The position numbers were made by a program, and so were the translations under genes. From NCBI RefSeq assembly GCF_000420485.1, contig NZ_ATVA01000014.1, forward strand, positions 310,001 to 374,000: 64,000 bases of DNA. Direction: 5' to 3'. Positions 1 through 8,316 of this stretch are shown one piece after another; positions within the stretch are counted from its first letter, which is position 1, and each line of letters opens with the position of its first letter. Source of the stretch: Paucidesulfovibrio longus DSM 6739 (GTDB lineage Bacteria > Desulfobacterota > Desulfovibrionia > Desulfovibrionales > Desulfovibrionaceae). A model generated the notes under the pieces. The model made no database searches. It was not told the DNA's origin and saw nothing but the letters and a program-made list of their open reading frames with translations.

Positions 1-1171
1 GCCCGAACTCGGAAATGCGGCTGACCACGGTGCGCGCCCGGTCGGACTTCATGGCCTGGCGCATGGTCTTTTCCACCTCGCGGCAGTCCTTGGGGCTCTT
101 CATCTCGATGAAGTCGATGACGACCTGGCCGCCGATGTCGCGCAGCTTGAGCTGCTTGGCGATCTCTTCCGCGGCTTCCATGTTGGTCTTGAGCACCATC
201 TTCTGGAAGTTGCGCTCGCCGGAAATCTTGCCGGAGTTGATGTCCACGGCGGTGAGGGCCTCGGTGCCGTCGAACACGAGCTGGCCGCCCGAAGGCAGCG
301 TGACCTCGCGGGAGTATATTTCCTCGATCTGGCGGTGCAGGTTGAAGCGCTCCCAGAGGGTCTTGTCCGGGTCGGTGTGCAGCTTGAGGATCATGGACGT
401 GCGCGGGAAGGCGAGGCGCATGAACTCCTTGATGCTGTCCTCCACTTCCTTGTCGTCCACCCAGACCTCGCTCATCTCCGTGGAAAGATAGTCGCGCACG
501 GCGCGGGTGGCCAGTTCCAGCTCCTGATAGATCAGGGCCGGAGTCTTGGCGCTCTGGCCGCGCTTGCGGATTTCGGCCCAGAGGCGGCTGAGATATTTGT
601 AGTCGCGGGTCAGATCCTGCTTGGTGCGGCCCACGCCCGCGGTGCGCACGATGAGGCCCACGCCCTCGTCGGGCTGGATCTGCTCGATGATCTGCTTGAG
701 GCGGTCGCGCTCTTTCTCGTCCTCGATCTTGCGGGAAACCCCGACTTGGCCCCGGCCGATGGTGTAGACGAAGAAGCGGCCCGGCAGGGAAAGATAGGAG
801 GAGAGAAACGCGCCCTTCTTGCCCGTGGGCTCCTTGACGACCTGGACCAGCATTTCCTGGCCGGGGCGCAGCACGTTCTGGATGGGCGGGTATTTCTGGC
901 CCTTCTGGAGCTTGTAGCCGCCCTGGTAGTATTCGGGGTGGACCTCGTCGATCTGCAGGAAGCCGTTGCGCTCGGCTCCGTAGTTGATGAAGGCGGCCTG
1001 GAGGCCCACGTCGATGTTGTGGATGTAGCCTTTGTAGATGTTGCCCTTGGTCTTGGCCATGTGGACCATTTCCACATAGTATTCCGAGACTTTTCCTTCC
1101 TCGGCGATGACCACTTCGACCTGTTCGCCCGGAAGGGTGCTGATGAACATTTTTTGACGTTTCGAAACCAT
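1..1171 (-). CDS. Ribonuclease E/G family protein, C-terminus cut by window edge
   Basis: This is the N-terminal 390 residues of an RNase E/G endonuclease, which processes and degrades structured RNA (rRNA maturation, mRNA turnover). The minus-strand frame opens at ATG 1171, seven bases after a GAGGA ribosome site, and stays open to the window start, so the gene is cut by the edge and not broken. An S1-like RNA-binding region is visible near residues 36-125 (KGNIYKGYIHNIDVGLQAAF). It is followed by the family motifs VGLIVRTAGVG, the catalytic-site region LVFDGTEALTAVDINSGK and IGGQVVIDFIEM. The aspartates of the VDINSGK and IDFIEM segments are the metal ligands known from the family. Whether it is RNase G-like (about 490 residues) or longer RNase E-like cannot be decided without the C-terminus. 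Confidence 0.93.
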   Translation of the reverse strand, partial: MVSKRQKMFISTLPGEQVEVVIAEEGKVSEYYVEMVHMAKTKGNIYKGYIHNIDVGLQAAFINYGAERNGFLQIDEVHPEYYQGGYKLQKGQKYPPIQNVLRPGQEMLVQVVKEPTGKKGAFLSSYLSLPGRFFVYTIGRGQVGVSRKIEDEKERDRLKQIIEQIQPDEGVGLIVRTAGVGRTKQDLTRDYKYLSRLWAEIRKRGQSAKTPALIYQELELATRAVRDYLSTEMSEVWVDDKEVEDSIKEFMRLAFPRTSMILKLHTDPDKTLWERFNLHRQIEEIYSREVTLPSGGQLVFDGTEALTAVDINSGKISGERNFQKMVLKTNMEAAEEIAKQLKLRDIGGQVVIDFIEMKSPKDCREVEKTMRQAMKSDRARTVVSRISEFG

Positions 1172-1494
1172 GCGTTCCTCGCAGGAAAAAGATTAAAAAA
1201 TATTGAAATTCGTTACGCCGGGGCGATCCGTCGCCGGGGCGTGCGCGTTTTCCGGTCGCGTTCCGGTGTCCCTTGGAGAAGCTCCGGCCAGGAGGGTGCC
1301 CGGCTGGGGAAGGGGGGAGCTTCTCCGCCTGCCGCGTCTGGGCCGACGCGGCCTAGTAAAAAAAATCATTCGGCGGCTTCCGATGCCGACGTCCCGGTAC
1401 GGACGTTCCGATGCGGATGTCCCGATGCGTGCCGCTCCGGGCGTCCGCGCACTCGTCCCGCGCCGCCGGAACCGGAAGTGCAAAAGCCGGGCCG
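1172..1494. other. Intergenic region, no gene seen
   Basis: These 323 bases separate two minus-strand genes. They contain a perfect 8-bp hairpin (1331-1338 with 1345-1352). On the minus strand its T-run precedes the stem, so it is not a normal terminator. An imperfect 20-base direct repeat with four mismatches lies at 1382-1401 and 1410-1429. The AT-rich stretch just above the RNase start (1190-1210) may hold that gene's promoter, but no clear -35/-10 pair stands out. Confidence 0.5.
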
Positions 1495-2436
1495 CTAACG
1501 GCCGGAACGGCGCAGGGAATAGAACAGGCCGTCCTCGACCTCGCGCGCGTCCAGCTCGTCTTCCGCGACCAGGGCGTCCAGGAGCCTGCGCACCCGTTCG
1601 GGGCCGAGGCCGAGGCCGCCCGCCAACTGTAGTACGGTTTGCGGCCTGCGCGCAAGCGAGGAGCGGAGAGCTTCCCTGGCCTCCTGGTCGGGCAGGTCGC
1701 GCTCGCGCGCCTCGGCCCGCAGGTTGCGGCGCTCGTGCGCGCCCAGTGCCGCGCGCCAGCGCGCCAGGGTCGGCGCGTCCACGGCGCGGGCGGAGTCCAG
1801 CGTTCCCGGCCTTGTCAGCGTTACCACGTCCACCCGGTCCGGGTCCAGGCGCGGGATGAATTCCGAGAGCAGGCGCAGGTTCTCCTCGGAGTCGTTGAAC
1901 CCGCGCGCCAGGAGGATCTCCAGGAAGACGGCCCCGGAGAATTCCTTGCGGAAGTCCAGCAGGCCCCGGACGATGGTTTCCGGGCCGAGACCCGGAATGC
2001 AACGGTTGAGCCTGCGCATTTCCTGGGGTACGAGTGTATCCAGGGACGGCAGAACCACGTCCGCGAGGCAGAGGTCGCGCCGCACGTCCGGGACGTGCAG
2101 CAGCGTGGAGTTGGTCAGCACGGCCACGGGCTTGCCCGGCAGGATTTCCCGCACGCCCCGGATGACCTCGCCGAACTCGGTGTTCAGCGTGGGCTCGCCC
2201 GAACCGCCCAGGGTCACGTACTCCGTGTCGCGGCCCTGCGCGGCCCACTGGGCCAGCTCGTCCAGAATGTCGCGGGCCGGAACCCAGGCGCGCCGTTCCA
2301 GGGTCAGGGCGCTGGTCGGCCCGACCTCGCAGTAGGCGCAGTCCATGCTGCATATTTTTTCTCGGAGCAGGTCCAGCCCCAGCGAGAGGCCGAGCCTGCC
2401 GGACATCACCGGTCCGAAGATGTATGTGAATGCCAT
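1495..2436 (-). CDS. Radical SAM protein, COG0731 type
   Basis: This 313-residue protein starts at ATG 2436 with the typical COG0731 N-terminus YIFGPVMSGRLGLSLGLD. The cluster-binding motif CSMDCAYC (Cys-x3-Cys-x2-Cys) near residues 29-36 binds the 4Fe-4S cluster that cleaves S-adenosylmethionine. A GGSGEPTLN motif near residue 80 matches the SAM-contacting glycine-rich strand. The last 60 residues (QTVLQLAGGLGLGPERVRRLLDALV region) look like a winged helix, which many Desulfovibrio homologues carry. The family is distantly related to the wybutosine enzyme TYW1, but its substrate in bacteria is not settled, so I give no reaction. It is divergent from trmI with a gap of only 84 bases, so the two share a promoter region. 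Confidence 0.85.
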   Translation of the reverse strand: MAFTYIFGPVMSGRLGLSLGLDLLREKICSMDCAYCEVGPTSALTLERRAWVPARDILDELAQWAAQGRDTEYVTLGGSGEPTLNTEFGEVIRGVREILPGKPVAVLTNSTLLHVPDVRRDLCLADVVLPSLDTLVPQEMRRLNRCIPGLGPETIVRGLLDFRKEFSGAVFLEILLARGFNDSEENLRLLSEFIPRLDPDRVDVVTLTRPGTLDSARAVDAPTLARWRAALGAHERRNLRAEARERDLPDQEAREALRSSLARRPQTVLQLAGGLGLGPERVRRLLDALVAEDELDAREVEDGLFYSLRRSGR

Positions 2437-2520
2437 GTCGGTTTCCGGGCCGTCTCCGGCTTGACGAGGTGCGGGCCGCTGCCGTACCTGATGGTGCGCA
2501 CACAGCGCCAGGAGGATACC

Positions 2521-3528
2521 ATGTTGAATTCGGGAGATTTGGTACTGCTCATCAGCCCCAAGGGCAAGCGGTATCTGCATAAGCTCGACCCGCAGGCCGA
2601 GGTGCATACCCACGACGGGCGCATCCTCATGTCCGAGGTGGCCGCCGCAGGCTACGGACACCGCGTCCGCACCCATCTGGGCAGACCCTATCTCGTGCTC
2701 CGTCCCACTGTGCACGATTTGATCAAGAACGTGAAGCGTTCGACGCAGATCATGTACCCGAAGGAGATCGGCTATCTGCTGCTCAAGCTCGGCGTCGGCC
2801 CCGGCTCCACGGTCATCGAGTCCGGCACGGGCTCCGGCGGCCTGACCACGGCCCTGGCCTGGTACGTGGGCGATACGGGCAAGGTCGTCACCTACGAGCG
2901 CCGCGAGGAATTCTACAAGCTGGCGCGCAAGAACCTGGAGCGCGTGGGCCTGGCCCACCGCGTGGAGCAGGTCAATCAGGACATTTCCGAAGGCTTCCGG
3001 CACAGCGGCGCGCACGCGCTCTTTCTCGACGTGCGCACGCCCTGGGACTACCTGGAGGCCATTCCCTCGGCCGTCATTCCCGGAGCCATGTGCGGCTTTC
3101 TGCTGCCCACGGTGAACCAGGTCAGCGACCTGTTGCGCGGGCTGGAGCACGGCCCCTTCCAGGACATCGAAGTGCTGGAAATCCTGGTGCGACGCTACAA
3201 GCCCGTGCCGGACCGCCTGCGTCCGGAAGACCGCATGGTCGCGCACACGGGCTTCCTGATCTTCGCCCGCTACATCGAGCCCGACGCCGCGCCCGGCCTG
3301 CCCGAATCCGGCGCGGAACAGGGCGAAGCCGCGCCCGCGTGCCCGGAGCTGCCCCAGGAGACCGACGGCGGCACCCTGGAGCTGGAAGACGGCATGGACG
3401 CGGAGTTCGGCGTGCCCGAATCCGCCATCGAGGCTCCGCTGGAGACGGCTTCGGACGGGGAAGGCCAGGAGTCCGGGCGCAAGGAACATGTGGAGACCGA
3501 AGACAAGGACGTGACGGACGCGCTCTAG
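2521..3528 (+). CDS. trmI: tRNA (adenine(58)-N1)-methyltransferase TrmI
   Basis: This 335-residue class I SAM-dependent methyltransferase of the TrmI/Gcd14 family makes m1A58 in the T-loop of tRNA. ATG 2521 follows AGGAGG by seven bases. The N-terminal beta domain (1-75) precedes the catalytic domain. Visible there are motif I VIESGTGSGGLT near residue 98, the acidic end of the next strand (VVTYERREEF) and the ALFLDVRTPWDYLEAI motif with the catalytic aspartate. The C-terminal 75 residues, rich in Glu, Ala and Pro, run past the usual end of the enzyme (about 260 residues) and look disordered. That acidic tail is unusual but reads with no break. The next gene begins 45 bases downstream on the same strand. 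Confidence 0.93.
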   Translation: MLNSGDLVLLISPKGKRYLHKLDPQAEVHTHDGRILMSEVAAAGYGHRVRTHLGRPYLVLRPTVHDLIKNVKRSTQIMYPKEIGYLLLKLGVGPGSTVIESGTGSGGLTTALAWYVGDTGKVVTYERREEFYKLARKNLERVGLAHRVEQVNQDISEGFRHSGAHALFLDVRTPWDYLEAIPSAVIPGAMCGFLLPTVNQVSDLLRGLEHGPFQDIEVLEILVRRYKPVPDRLRPEDRMVAHTGFLIFARYIEPDAAPGLPESGAEQGEAAPACPELPQETDGGTLELEDGMDAEFGVPESAIEAPLETASDGEGQESGRKEHVETEDKDVTDAL

Positions 3529-3573
3529 CGCGTCCCGCTCGCGGCGCAGCCGCGCGACCGACGGAGGAAGGCC

Positions 3574-4251
3574 ATGACCGCAAGCGTGGAACGGCGAGCC
3601 ATCTGGGGCCTGCGCGACCCCCTGGCAGGGTTCACGCATCTGCTCGGCGCGCTGGGCGGGATCGTCGCCCTGGTGCTGCTCCTGGTGCGCGCCGCGCACC
3701 AGGGCACGGCCTGGCACGTGACCTCCTTCGCCGTGTTCGGCGCGGGCATGATCCTGCTCTACACCGCGAGCACGCTCTACCACTGGCTGCCCTACGGCGA
3801 GCGCCGCACTGCCCGGCTGCGCAAGCTCGACCACGTCATGATCTTCGTGATGATCGCGGGAACCTACACGCCCATCTGCCTCGTGCCCCTGCGCGGGGCC
3901 TGGGGCTGGTCCATCTTCGGGGTCGTCTGGGGCATGGCGCTGGCGGGCGGCGTGGTCAAGCTCTTCTGGATGGGCGCGCCCCGCCTGCTCTCAACGGGCT
4001 TCTACATCGTCATGGGCTGGGTGGCCGTGGTGGGCATCTGGCCGCTGGTCCAGGCGCTTTCCTCGGGCGCGGTCTTCTGGCTCGTGGCGGGCGGGCTGAG
4101 CTACACCCTGGGCGGCGTGGTCTACGCGCTCAAGCGGCCCGATCCCTGGCCGCGCGTGTTCGGCTTCCACGAGATCTTCCACCTCTTCGTGCTGCTCGGC
4201 AGCTTCTGCCATTTCTGGATGATGTACGCCTACATCGCCCGGCATCCCTGA
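3574..4251 (+). CDS. Hemolysin III / CREST-family membrane protein
   Basis: This 225-residue integral membrane protein has about seven hydrophobic segments and belongs to the HlyIII/TrhA branch of the CREST superfamily. Family hallmarks are visible: TASTLYHW (the SxxxH metal motif, near residue 70), LDHVMIFVMIAGTYTP (aspartate motif) and FHEIFHLFVLLGSFCHF near the C-terminus (HxxxH). In the superfamily these residues bind zinc at a predicted hydrolase site. Proposed roles include membrane-lipid or membrane-energy homeostasis, and the hemolysin name is historical. The start follows a GGAGGAAGG ribosome site. It lies close behind trmI and probably shares its transcript. Confidence 0.9.
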   Translation: MTASVERRAIWGLRDPLAGFTHLLGALGGIVALVLLLVRAAHQGTAWHVTSFAVFGAGMILLYTASTLYHWLPYGERRTARLRKLDHVMIFVMIAGTYTPICLVPLRGAWGWSIFGVVWGMALAGGVVKLFWMGAPRLLSTGFYIVMGWVAVVGIWPLVQALSSGAVFWLVAGGLSYTLGGVVYALKRPDPWPRVFGFHEIFHLFVLLGSFCHFWMMYAYIARHP

Positions 4252-4359
4252 ACGCCTCACGAAAGCCGGCTCTTTCCGCCAAATCTACGGCACTTTGCGT
4301 CATCTTTTGCCGCGGGGATTCGCCGTTTTCCGCGTTTCTGGCTGTTTTCCGCGACGGAG

Positions 4360-5343
4360 TCAGCGGAATTCGGCCCGTGAGCGGATGTCTTCGGGCAGGG
4401 TCAGGCCGAAGCGGGCCAACTGCTTCTTGTTGAAGAAGAACGTTCCCTGCTGGTCCATGGAGGCCGAGGGCGGGCGGGGAGTCTTTCCCTCCAGGATGTC
4501 CCTGGCGATCAAAGCCGCGAGGCGGGCGTGCTGCTCTCCGAAGATGACGTAGGAGCCGACCGCGCCGTCGTCGCCCACGGCGTAGTCCTGGTAGGCGAAG
4601 ATCGGGACCGGGCTGTGTTCGGAGGTCCAGCGGATCACCTCTTCCACGGGCACGTACCTTCCGGAGGCGTCCCTCAGGTTGTGGTAGAGGGGCATGGTGA
4701 TGAAGTCGTATTTCCTATGGCCCAGGATGACCTGCTGCCACTCGGCCCAGTTCGCGGCCATTTCGTATCCGACGCTGACCCTGTCGAGGAAGACCTGCTT
4801 CCGGTCCATGAAGTTGACCTCCACGATGGCCCTGGAGGTCGGGCTGTCGTCCATGAGCACGAGCGCCGTCTTCGGGTCGGGGATGATCCTGATCAGGTGG
4901 CGGAGCCAGGGAAAAAGCGGCACGCGCTCCAGCACGCCGGTGACGTTGCCGGGGATGCCCTCCCTGAAGTATTTCCGGGGATTGTTGTTGATGCCGAAAA
5001 AGACCACGGGTTTTCCGCTGTCGGCCATGCGCGGCCCGAGCAGGCGCAGGGCGTTGTCGTCGCCGAGCATCACGAGGTCGGGATCGACCCGGCGGAAGAC
5101 GTCCATGGCCGCTTCGGCCCGGCCCGCGAACTCGGATTCCGGAATTCGTTTCGTGTCCAGATACACCATGTCCAGCTGGGCGATTTCGCCGAGGATCTCG
5201 TGGATTCCGCGGTCGCACTGAACGGTCCAGGGCATCTCGCGATGGTAGCTGTGGACGACGAGCACCTTGAATTGGCCCGCGTCGGCGTTCCAGGCCGGGA
5301 GCATTCCGGCCACGGCCAGCAGAACCGCGATGAGGCGAAGCAT
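4360..5343 (-). CDS. Secreted ABC-type substrate-binding-like protein
   Basis: This 327-residue protein starts at ATG 5343 with a clear signal peptide (LIAVLLAVAGMLPAWNADA, cleavage after ADA near residue 22). The mature part FKVLVVHSYHREMPWT and the alternating sheets fit the periplasmic two-lobed fold of the ABC substrate-binding COG2984-like group. In sulfate reducers and relatives these often stand alone or feed sensor kinases. No permease or ATPase gene adjoins it, so it may be an orphan binding protein or a ligand-sensing partner. A good sigma-70-type promoter sits just upstream (5372-5400). The ligand cannot be read from the sequence. Confidence 0.75.
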   Translation of the reverse strand: MLRLIAVLLAVAGMLPAWNADAGQFKVLVVHSYHREMPWTVQCDRGIHEILGEIAQLDMVYLDTKRIPESEFAGRAEAAMDVFRRVDPDLVMLGDDNALRLLGPRMADSGKPVVFFGINNNPRKYFREGIPGNVTGVLERVPLFPWLRHLIRIIPDPKTALVLMDDSPTSRAIVEVNFMDRKQVFLDRVSVGYEMAANWAEWQQVILGHRKYDFITMPLYHNLRDASGRYVPVEEVIRWTSEHSPVPIFAYQDYAVGDDGAVGSYVIFGEQHARLAALIARDILEGKTPRPPSASMDQQGTFFFNKKQLARFGLTLPEDIRSRAEFR

Positions 5344-5371
5344 GGTCTGACCCCTTGACGTATTTTGCTTC

Positions 5372-5400
5372 AAATTATGCCAGAACCAGCATGGCGGCAA
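5372..5400 (-). promoter_or_regulatory. Sigma-70-like promoter for the binding-protein gene
   Basis: Read on the minus strand, TTGCCG (5400-5395) and TAATTT (5377-5372) are separated by exactly 17 bases. They lie about 30 bases above the ATG at 5343. This is a hexamer match only. Confidence 0.5.
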
Positions 5401-5587
5401 TCATATTTTGGAAAACAAGCCGAAGAATCAAAGGAATCCCATGGTCCGCGCCCGCAGCGCCCCTGTATGGAAAAAGGGGGACTTTCCCGAAGTGCTTGCC
5501 CTGGTCGCCGGGGCTCTTTTTTCAGCCAGCTGTTTGTGCTACGCAGGAAGTTCGCAAGCCATTGCGAGAAGGAAGCGTGGAAGACGG

Positions 5588-6088
5588 ATGAAACAGGACA
5601 AATTGCGCGATCCGGATCGTTTCGCGGGATGGGGGCGGCGGGCGCTGCCGACGTCTCTTCTGCTCGCGTTTTTCCTGGCGCTTTCGGCTTGGCCCGCTCT
5701 GGCCGCCTCGCAGGCGAAGTGGCCCGTGGGCTGCGAATTTCGCGGGCTGAACGAGACGCTCGCCGAGCATCGCGTGGATGCGGATTCCCTGCCCTTGTTC
5801 ATGGGCGAACTGGCGGGAGAGAGCGAGCTGCTGGCCTCGGCCAGCCTCTATGTGACCGAGGACAGGGACAAGGATGTCCACGGGTTTGAATACCCAACGG
5901 GCAAGGCGCGGTTCGTGCTCACGTTGAACCTCAAGGACGGCGTGGTTCTGGAGACGAGGGAAAACGTCTGCTCCTGGGAGCGGCTCGACCGCTGCCTGCG
6001 GCGCGAGGTCAAGGACGCGCTGCGCATCTACCGCAACCTGGCGGCCAGGCACGGGGTCAAGCCGGGCTCGCGCATCCTCAATCTCTGA
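5588..6088 (+). CDS. Hypothetical secreted protein
   Basis: This 166-residue protein is of a family I do not recognise. ATG 5588 follows a GGAAG stretch and opens a basic N-terminus and a hydrophobic segment (LPTSLLLAFFLALSAWPALA, near residues 20-40). That reads as a signal peptide ending in ALAA. The mature part of about 125 residues is polar with two cysteines in the motif NVCSWERLDRC, possibly a disulfide. The frame is open upstream to 5408, but the added residues look non-coding in character. It is transcribed away from the binding-protein gene and ends 22 bases before the convergent activator gene. Confidence 0.6.
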   Translation: MKQDKLRDPDRFAGWGRRALPTSLLLAFFLALSAWPALAASQAKWPVGCEFRGLNETLAEHRVDADSLPLFMGELAGESELLASASLYVTEDRDKDVHGFEYPTGKARFVLTLNLKDGVVLETRENVCSWERLDRCLRREVKDALRIYRNLAARHGVKPGSRILNL

Positions 6089-6110
6089 TCCTGCCGCGCC
6101 GCCTGACGCG

Positions 6111-6878
6111 CTATTCCAGGCCGAGCAGGGCCGCGCCCACCGCGCCGGTCATGTCCGGCTCGTCCGGCAGCAGCAGGCTCTCGCCCGGCACGAGCCGCAA
6201 TTCCCCGGCCAGCAGTGCGCGCACGCAGGGATTGTTGGCCACGCCGCCCACAAAGACCAGGGGCGGCGTCAGCCCCACGCGCCTGAGCATGGAGAGCGTG
6301 CGCAGGACAATGGCCCGGTGCAGCCCCAGGGCGATGTCCTCCGGCTCCGCGCCCTCGGCCATGAGCGAGGTGGCCTCGGTTTCCGCGAAGACCGTGCACA
6401 TGCTGTTGATGGTCGGCGGGTTGGTGCCGCGCAGGGCGAACTCCCCGAACTCCTCCACGGGCATCTGGAAGACCGAGGAGGAGTACTCCAGGAATTTGCC
6501 CGTGCCCGCGGCGCAGCGGTCGTTCATCTCGAACCGGGCCACGCGCCCGCCCGGCAGCAGGGCGATGGCCTTGGTGTCCTGCCCGCCGATGTCCAGCACG
6601 GTGCGCGCCGCCGGGAAAAAATGCGCGGCTCCGGCCGCGTGCGCCTTGATTTCCGTCACTTTTCGCAGCGGCAGCCCCAGGCCGAGCTTCCCGGCCAGTT
6701 CGCGGCCGTAGCCCGTGGCCACCAGCCCGTCGGCGCGGATTTCCTCGAGCAGCTTTCGGCATTGCCCCGCCGGGGAAAAGGTCGTGGGCAGGCGGGCCGC
6801 ATGCACGACCCGCCCGTTTTCCACCACGGCCAGCTCGATGCTCCGCGAGCCGATGTCGAGCCCGGCGACCCGGCTCAA
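6111..6878 (-). CDS. ATP-dependent activator of 2-hydroxyacyl-CoA dehydratase-type reductase
   Basis: This 255-residue ASKHA-fold ATPase is of the BadF/HgdC/YjiL group. It uses ATP hydrolysis to inject a low-potential electron into a partner iron-sulfur enzyme. Visible motifs are the phosphate-binding VAGLDIGSRSIELAVV at the N-terminus, VLDIGGQDTKAI near residue 95, and two single cysteines in NDRCAAGTGKFLE and INSMCTVFAETEA. In the homodimer these cysteines hold one bridging 4Fe-4S cluster. VFVGGVANNP near residue 210 is the adenosine motif. Its start overlaps the stop of the upstream reductase gene by four bases (ATGA), so the two are translationally coupled and form one electron-transfer pair. 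Confidence 0.92.
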   Translation of the reverse strand: MSRVAGLDIGSRSIELAVVENGRVVHAARLPTTFSPAGQCRKLLEEIRADGLVATGYGRELAGKLGLGLPLRKVTEIKAHAAGAAHFFPAARTVLDIGGQDTKAIALLPGGRVARFEMNDRCAAGTGKFLEYSSSVFQMPVEEFGEFALRGTNPPTINSMCTVFAETEATSLMAEGAEPEDIALGLHRAIVLRTLSMLRRVGLTPPLVFVGGVANNPCVRALLAGELRLVPGESLLLPDEPDMTGAVGAALLGLE

Positions 6879-8149
6879 TCCAGCGTCTCCACGAAGGCTT
6901 CCACGCGGGTCTTGAGCTGCTGCACGTCTTCCATGCTGTAGTCCGTCTCGATGCTCAGGCTGGGGATGCCTTCCGCCGCGAGCGTCTTGTCCAGGCGGAT
7001 GCTCTCGTTGGCGTAGGGCTGGCAGAAGAGCAGGTTGTACTGGATCACGCCGTCCGCGTTCAGAGTCTTCGCCAGATCCATGACGTTTTCCTGCCGCTCC
7101 GTGTTGGGCGTGAAGCAGGCGCAGTCGATCTTCATGTAGCGGTCCGCGATGGCGTCCAGCATTTCATCCAGGGTCGCGCCGGACTCGTCCACGAGGTCGC
7201 GCGAGTTGCGCGTGCCGATGCAGGACTCCTCGCCCACGATGACCGCGCCGGAGCTTTCCACGATGTAGGGCAGCTTCCAGTTGGGCACGGCCATGGGACA
7301 GCCGGAAAGCAGCAGGCGCGGCGTGCCCGCCTCGGCCACTCCCTCGCCCCTGGCCACGCGGGCCTCCAGCTCGTCGCAGAGCTCGTTCATCTTGGCCGTG
7401 AAGCGCACGGGGTCGTCGTAGAAGCTGATCTGGTTCACGAGCAGGGCGTCGCGGCCGGAGATGGGCGCGGGCGAGGCCGCGCGCAGGGCCGTCAGCCGCT
7501 GGAGCGCGCGCCGCTTGTCGTTGACGGTCCTGATGGCCGTTGCGAGCCGCTCCGCGGTGATGGTCACGCCCGTGAGCTTTTCGATTTCCTCCTTGTAGCG
7601 CAGCACCTCGGCCTTCCAGAGCGCGCGGTCCGCCGCGTTCTTCTGCTGGGGCACCTCCATGACGTGCATGTTCACCAGCTCGCCGAACGGCTCGTAGGCC
7701 TTTTTCTTGCCGTCGCAGGTGGTCTCGCCCACGATCAGGTCGCAGGACTCGGTGTACGGGCAGAGCCGGGCCAGCTTGAAGCCGATGAAGGACTTGATCA
7801 GGGAGCAGGTGTTGCGCGGAACCATGGTCTCGGCCAGCTCCTTGCCCGCCTCGGCCCCGGCGCAGAGCCCCACCTGCACCGCGTCCGCGGCCAGGGTGAT
7901 CTCCTCAGGAACGAACACGCAGAAGGTGCCCACGACCTTGCGGCCCTGGGCCTTGGCGTCCTGGATTTCCTTGATGCGCAGCCCGTGCACCTCGGAGAGC
8001 ACGAAGTCGAGGTATTCGGCCCCGCGCAGGCGGCCCTGCTGGGAAAGATAGATGTCGCCGTAGAATTTGCCGAGCACGTCGAGCAGCGCGTCGTGCGCTT
8101 CCAGGTCCAGGTCCAGGCGTTCCCACATTTCCTTATACGGACTCGTCAT
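6875..8149 (-). CDS. Double-cubane-cluster reductase (HgdB/YjiM-like)
   Basis: This 424-residue protein is of the 2-hydroxyacyl-CoA dehydratase D superfamily. The segment LCPYTESCDLIVGETTCDGKKK (split here as LCPYTESC and IVGETTCDGKKK) and later cysteines in LLSGCPMAVPN, GEESCIGTRN, DCACFTPN and LLFCQPY match the double-cubane-cluster reductases (E. coli YjiM, Carboxydothermus DCCP) better than true dehydratases. Those enzymes carry an 8Fe-9S double cubane and receive ATP-driven electrons from the activator encoded just downstream. There is one catalytic subunit, whereas classical dehydratases need two (HgdA/HgdB), which supports the DCCP assignment. The physiological substrate of the family is unknown. 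The start follows GGGGAG. Confidence 0.88.
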   Translation of the reverse strand: MTSPYKEMWERLDLDLEAHDALLDVLGKFYGDIYLSQQGRLRGAEYLDFVLSEVHGLRIKEIQDAKAQGRKVVGTFCVFVPEEITLAADAVQVGLCAGAEAGKELAETMVPRNTCSLIKSFIGFKLARLCPYTESCDLIVGETTCDGKKKAYEPFGELVNMHVMEVPQQKNAADRALWKAEVLRYKEEIEKLTGVTITAERLATAIRTVNDKRRALQRLTALRAASPAPISGRDALLVNQISFYDDPVRFTAKMNELCDELEARVARGEGVAEAGTPRLLLSGCPMAVPNWKLPYIVESSGAVIVGEESCIGTRNSRDLVDESGATLDEMLDAIADRYMKIDCACFTPNTERQENVMDLAKTLNADGVIQYNLLFCQPYANESIRLDKTLAAEGIPSLSIETDYSMEDVQQLKTRVEAFVETLD

Positions 8150-8316
8150 GGTTGCTCCCCTTGAGGTTTCGCTGGTGATTATCGATGCTCGGCATCATTA
8201 ATGTCGATGAACGGCCGCGTAAAGCCGGGGAAACTTGCTGTGGCTTTGGCACAGCGCCTTTGCGCGCGTCCGGCGCGGGCTCTTGTCAAACCCGCGCCGG
8301 GCGCATAGCTTGGGGC

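Noticed and set aside
1331-1352. Perfect 8-bp hairpin beside an eight-A run as a terminator for the radical SAM gene
   Set aside because: On the minus strand the T-run comes before the stem, and on the plus strand there is no T-run, so it does not fit an intrinsic terminator.
5408-5587. Upstream extension of the secreted hypothetical protein to the ATG at 5408
   Set aside because: The 60 extra residues would precede a clean signal peptide and have shadow-like composition. ATG 5588 keeps the signal peptide at the N-terminus.
6875-8149. Assignment as (R)-2-hydroxyglutaryl-CoA dehydratase
   Set aside because: A second catalytic subunit and any CoA-transferase are missing, and the cysteine pattern fits double-cubane reductases better.
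8185-8316. Longer start for the AraC regulator
   Set aside because: The added 44 residues do not resemble an AraC N-terminus, and the region also serves as the divergent promoter of the reductase gene.
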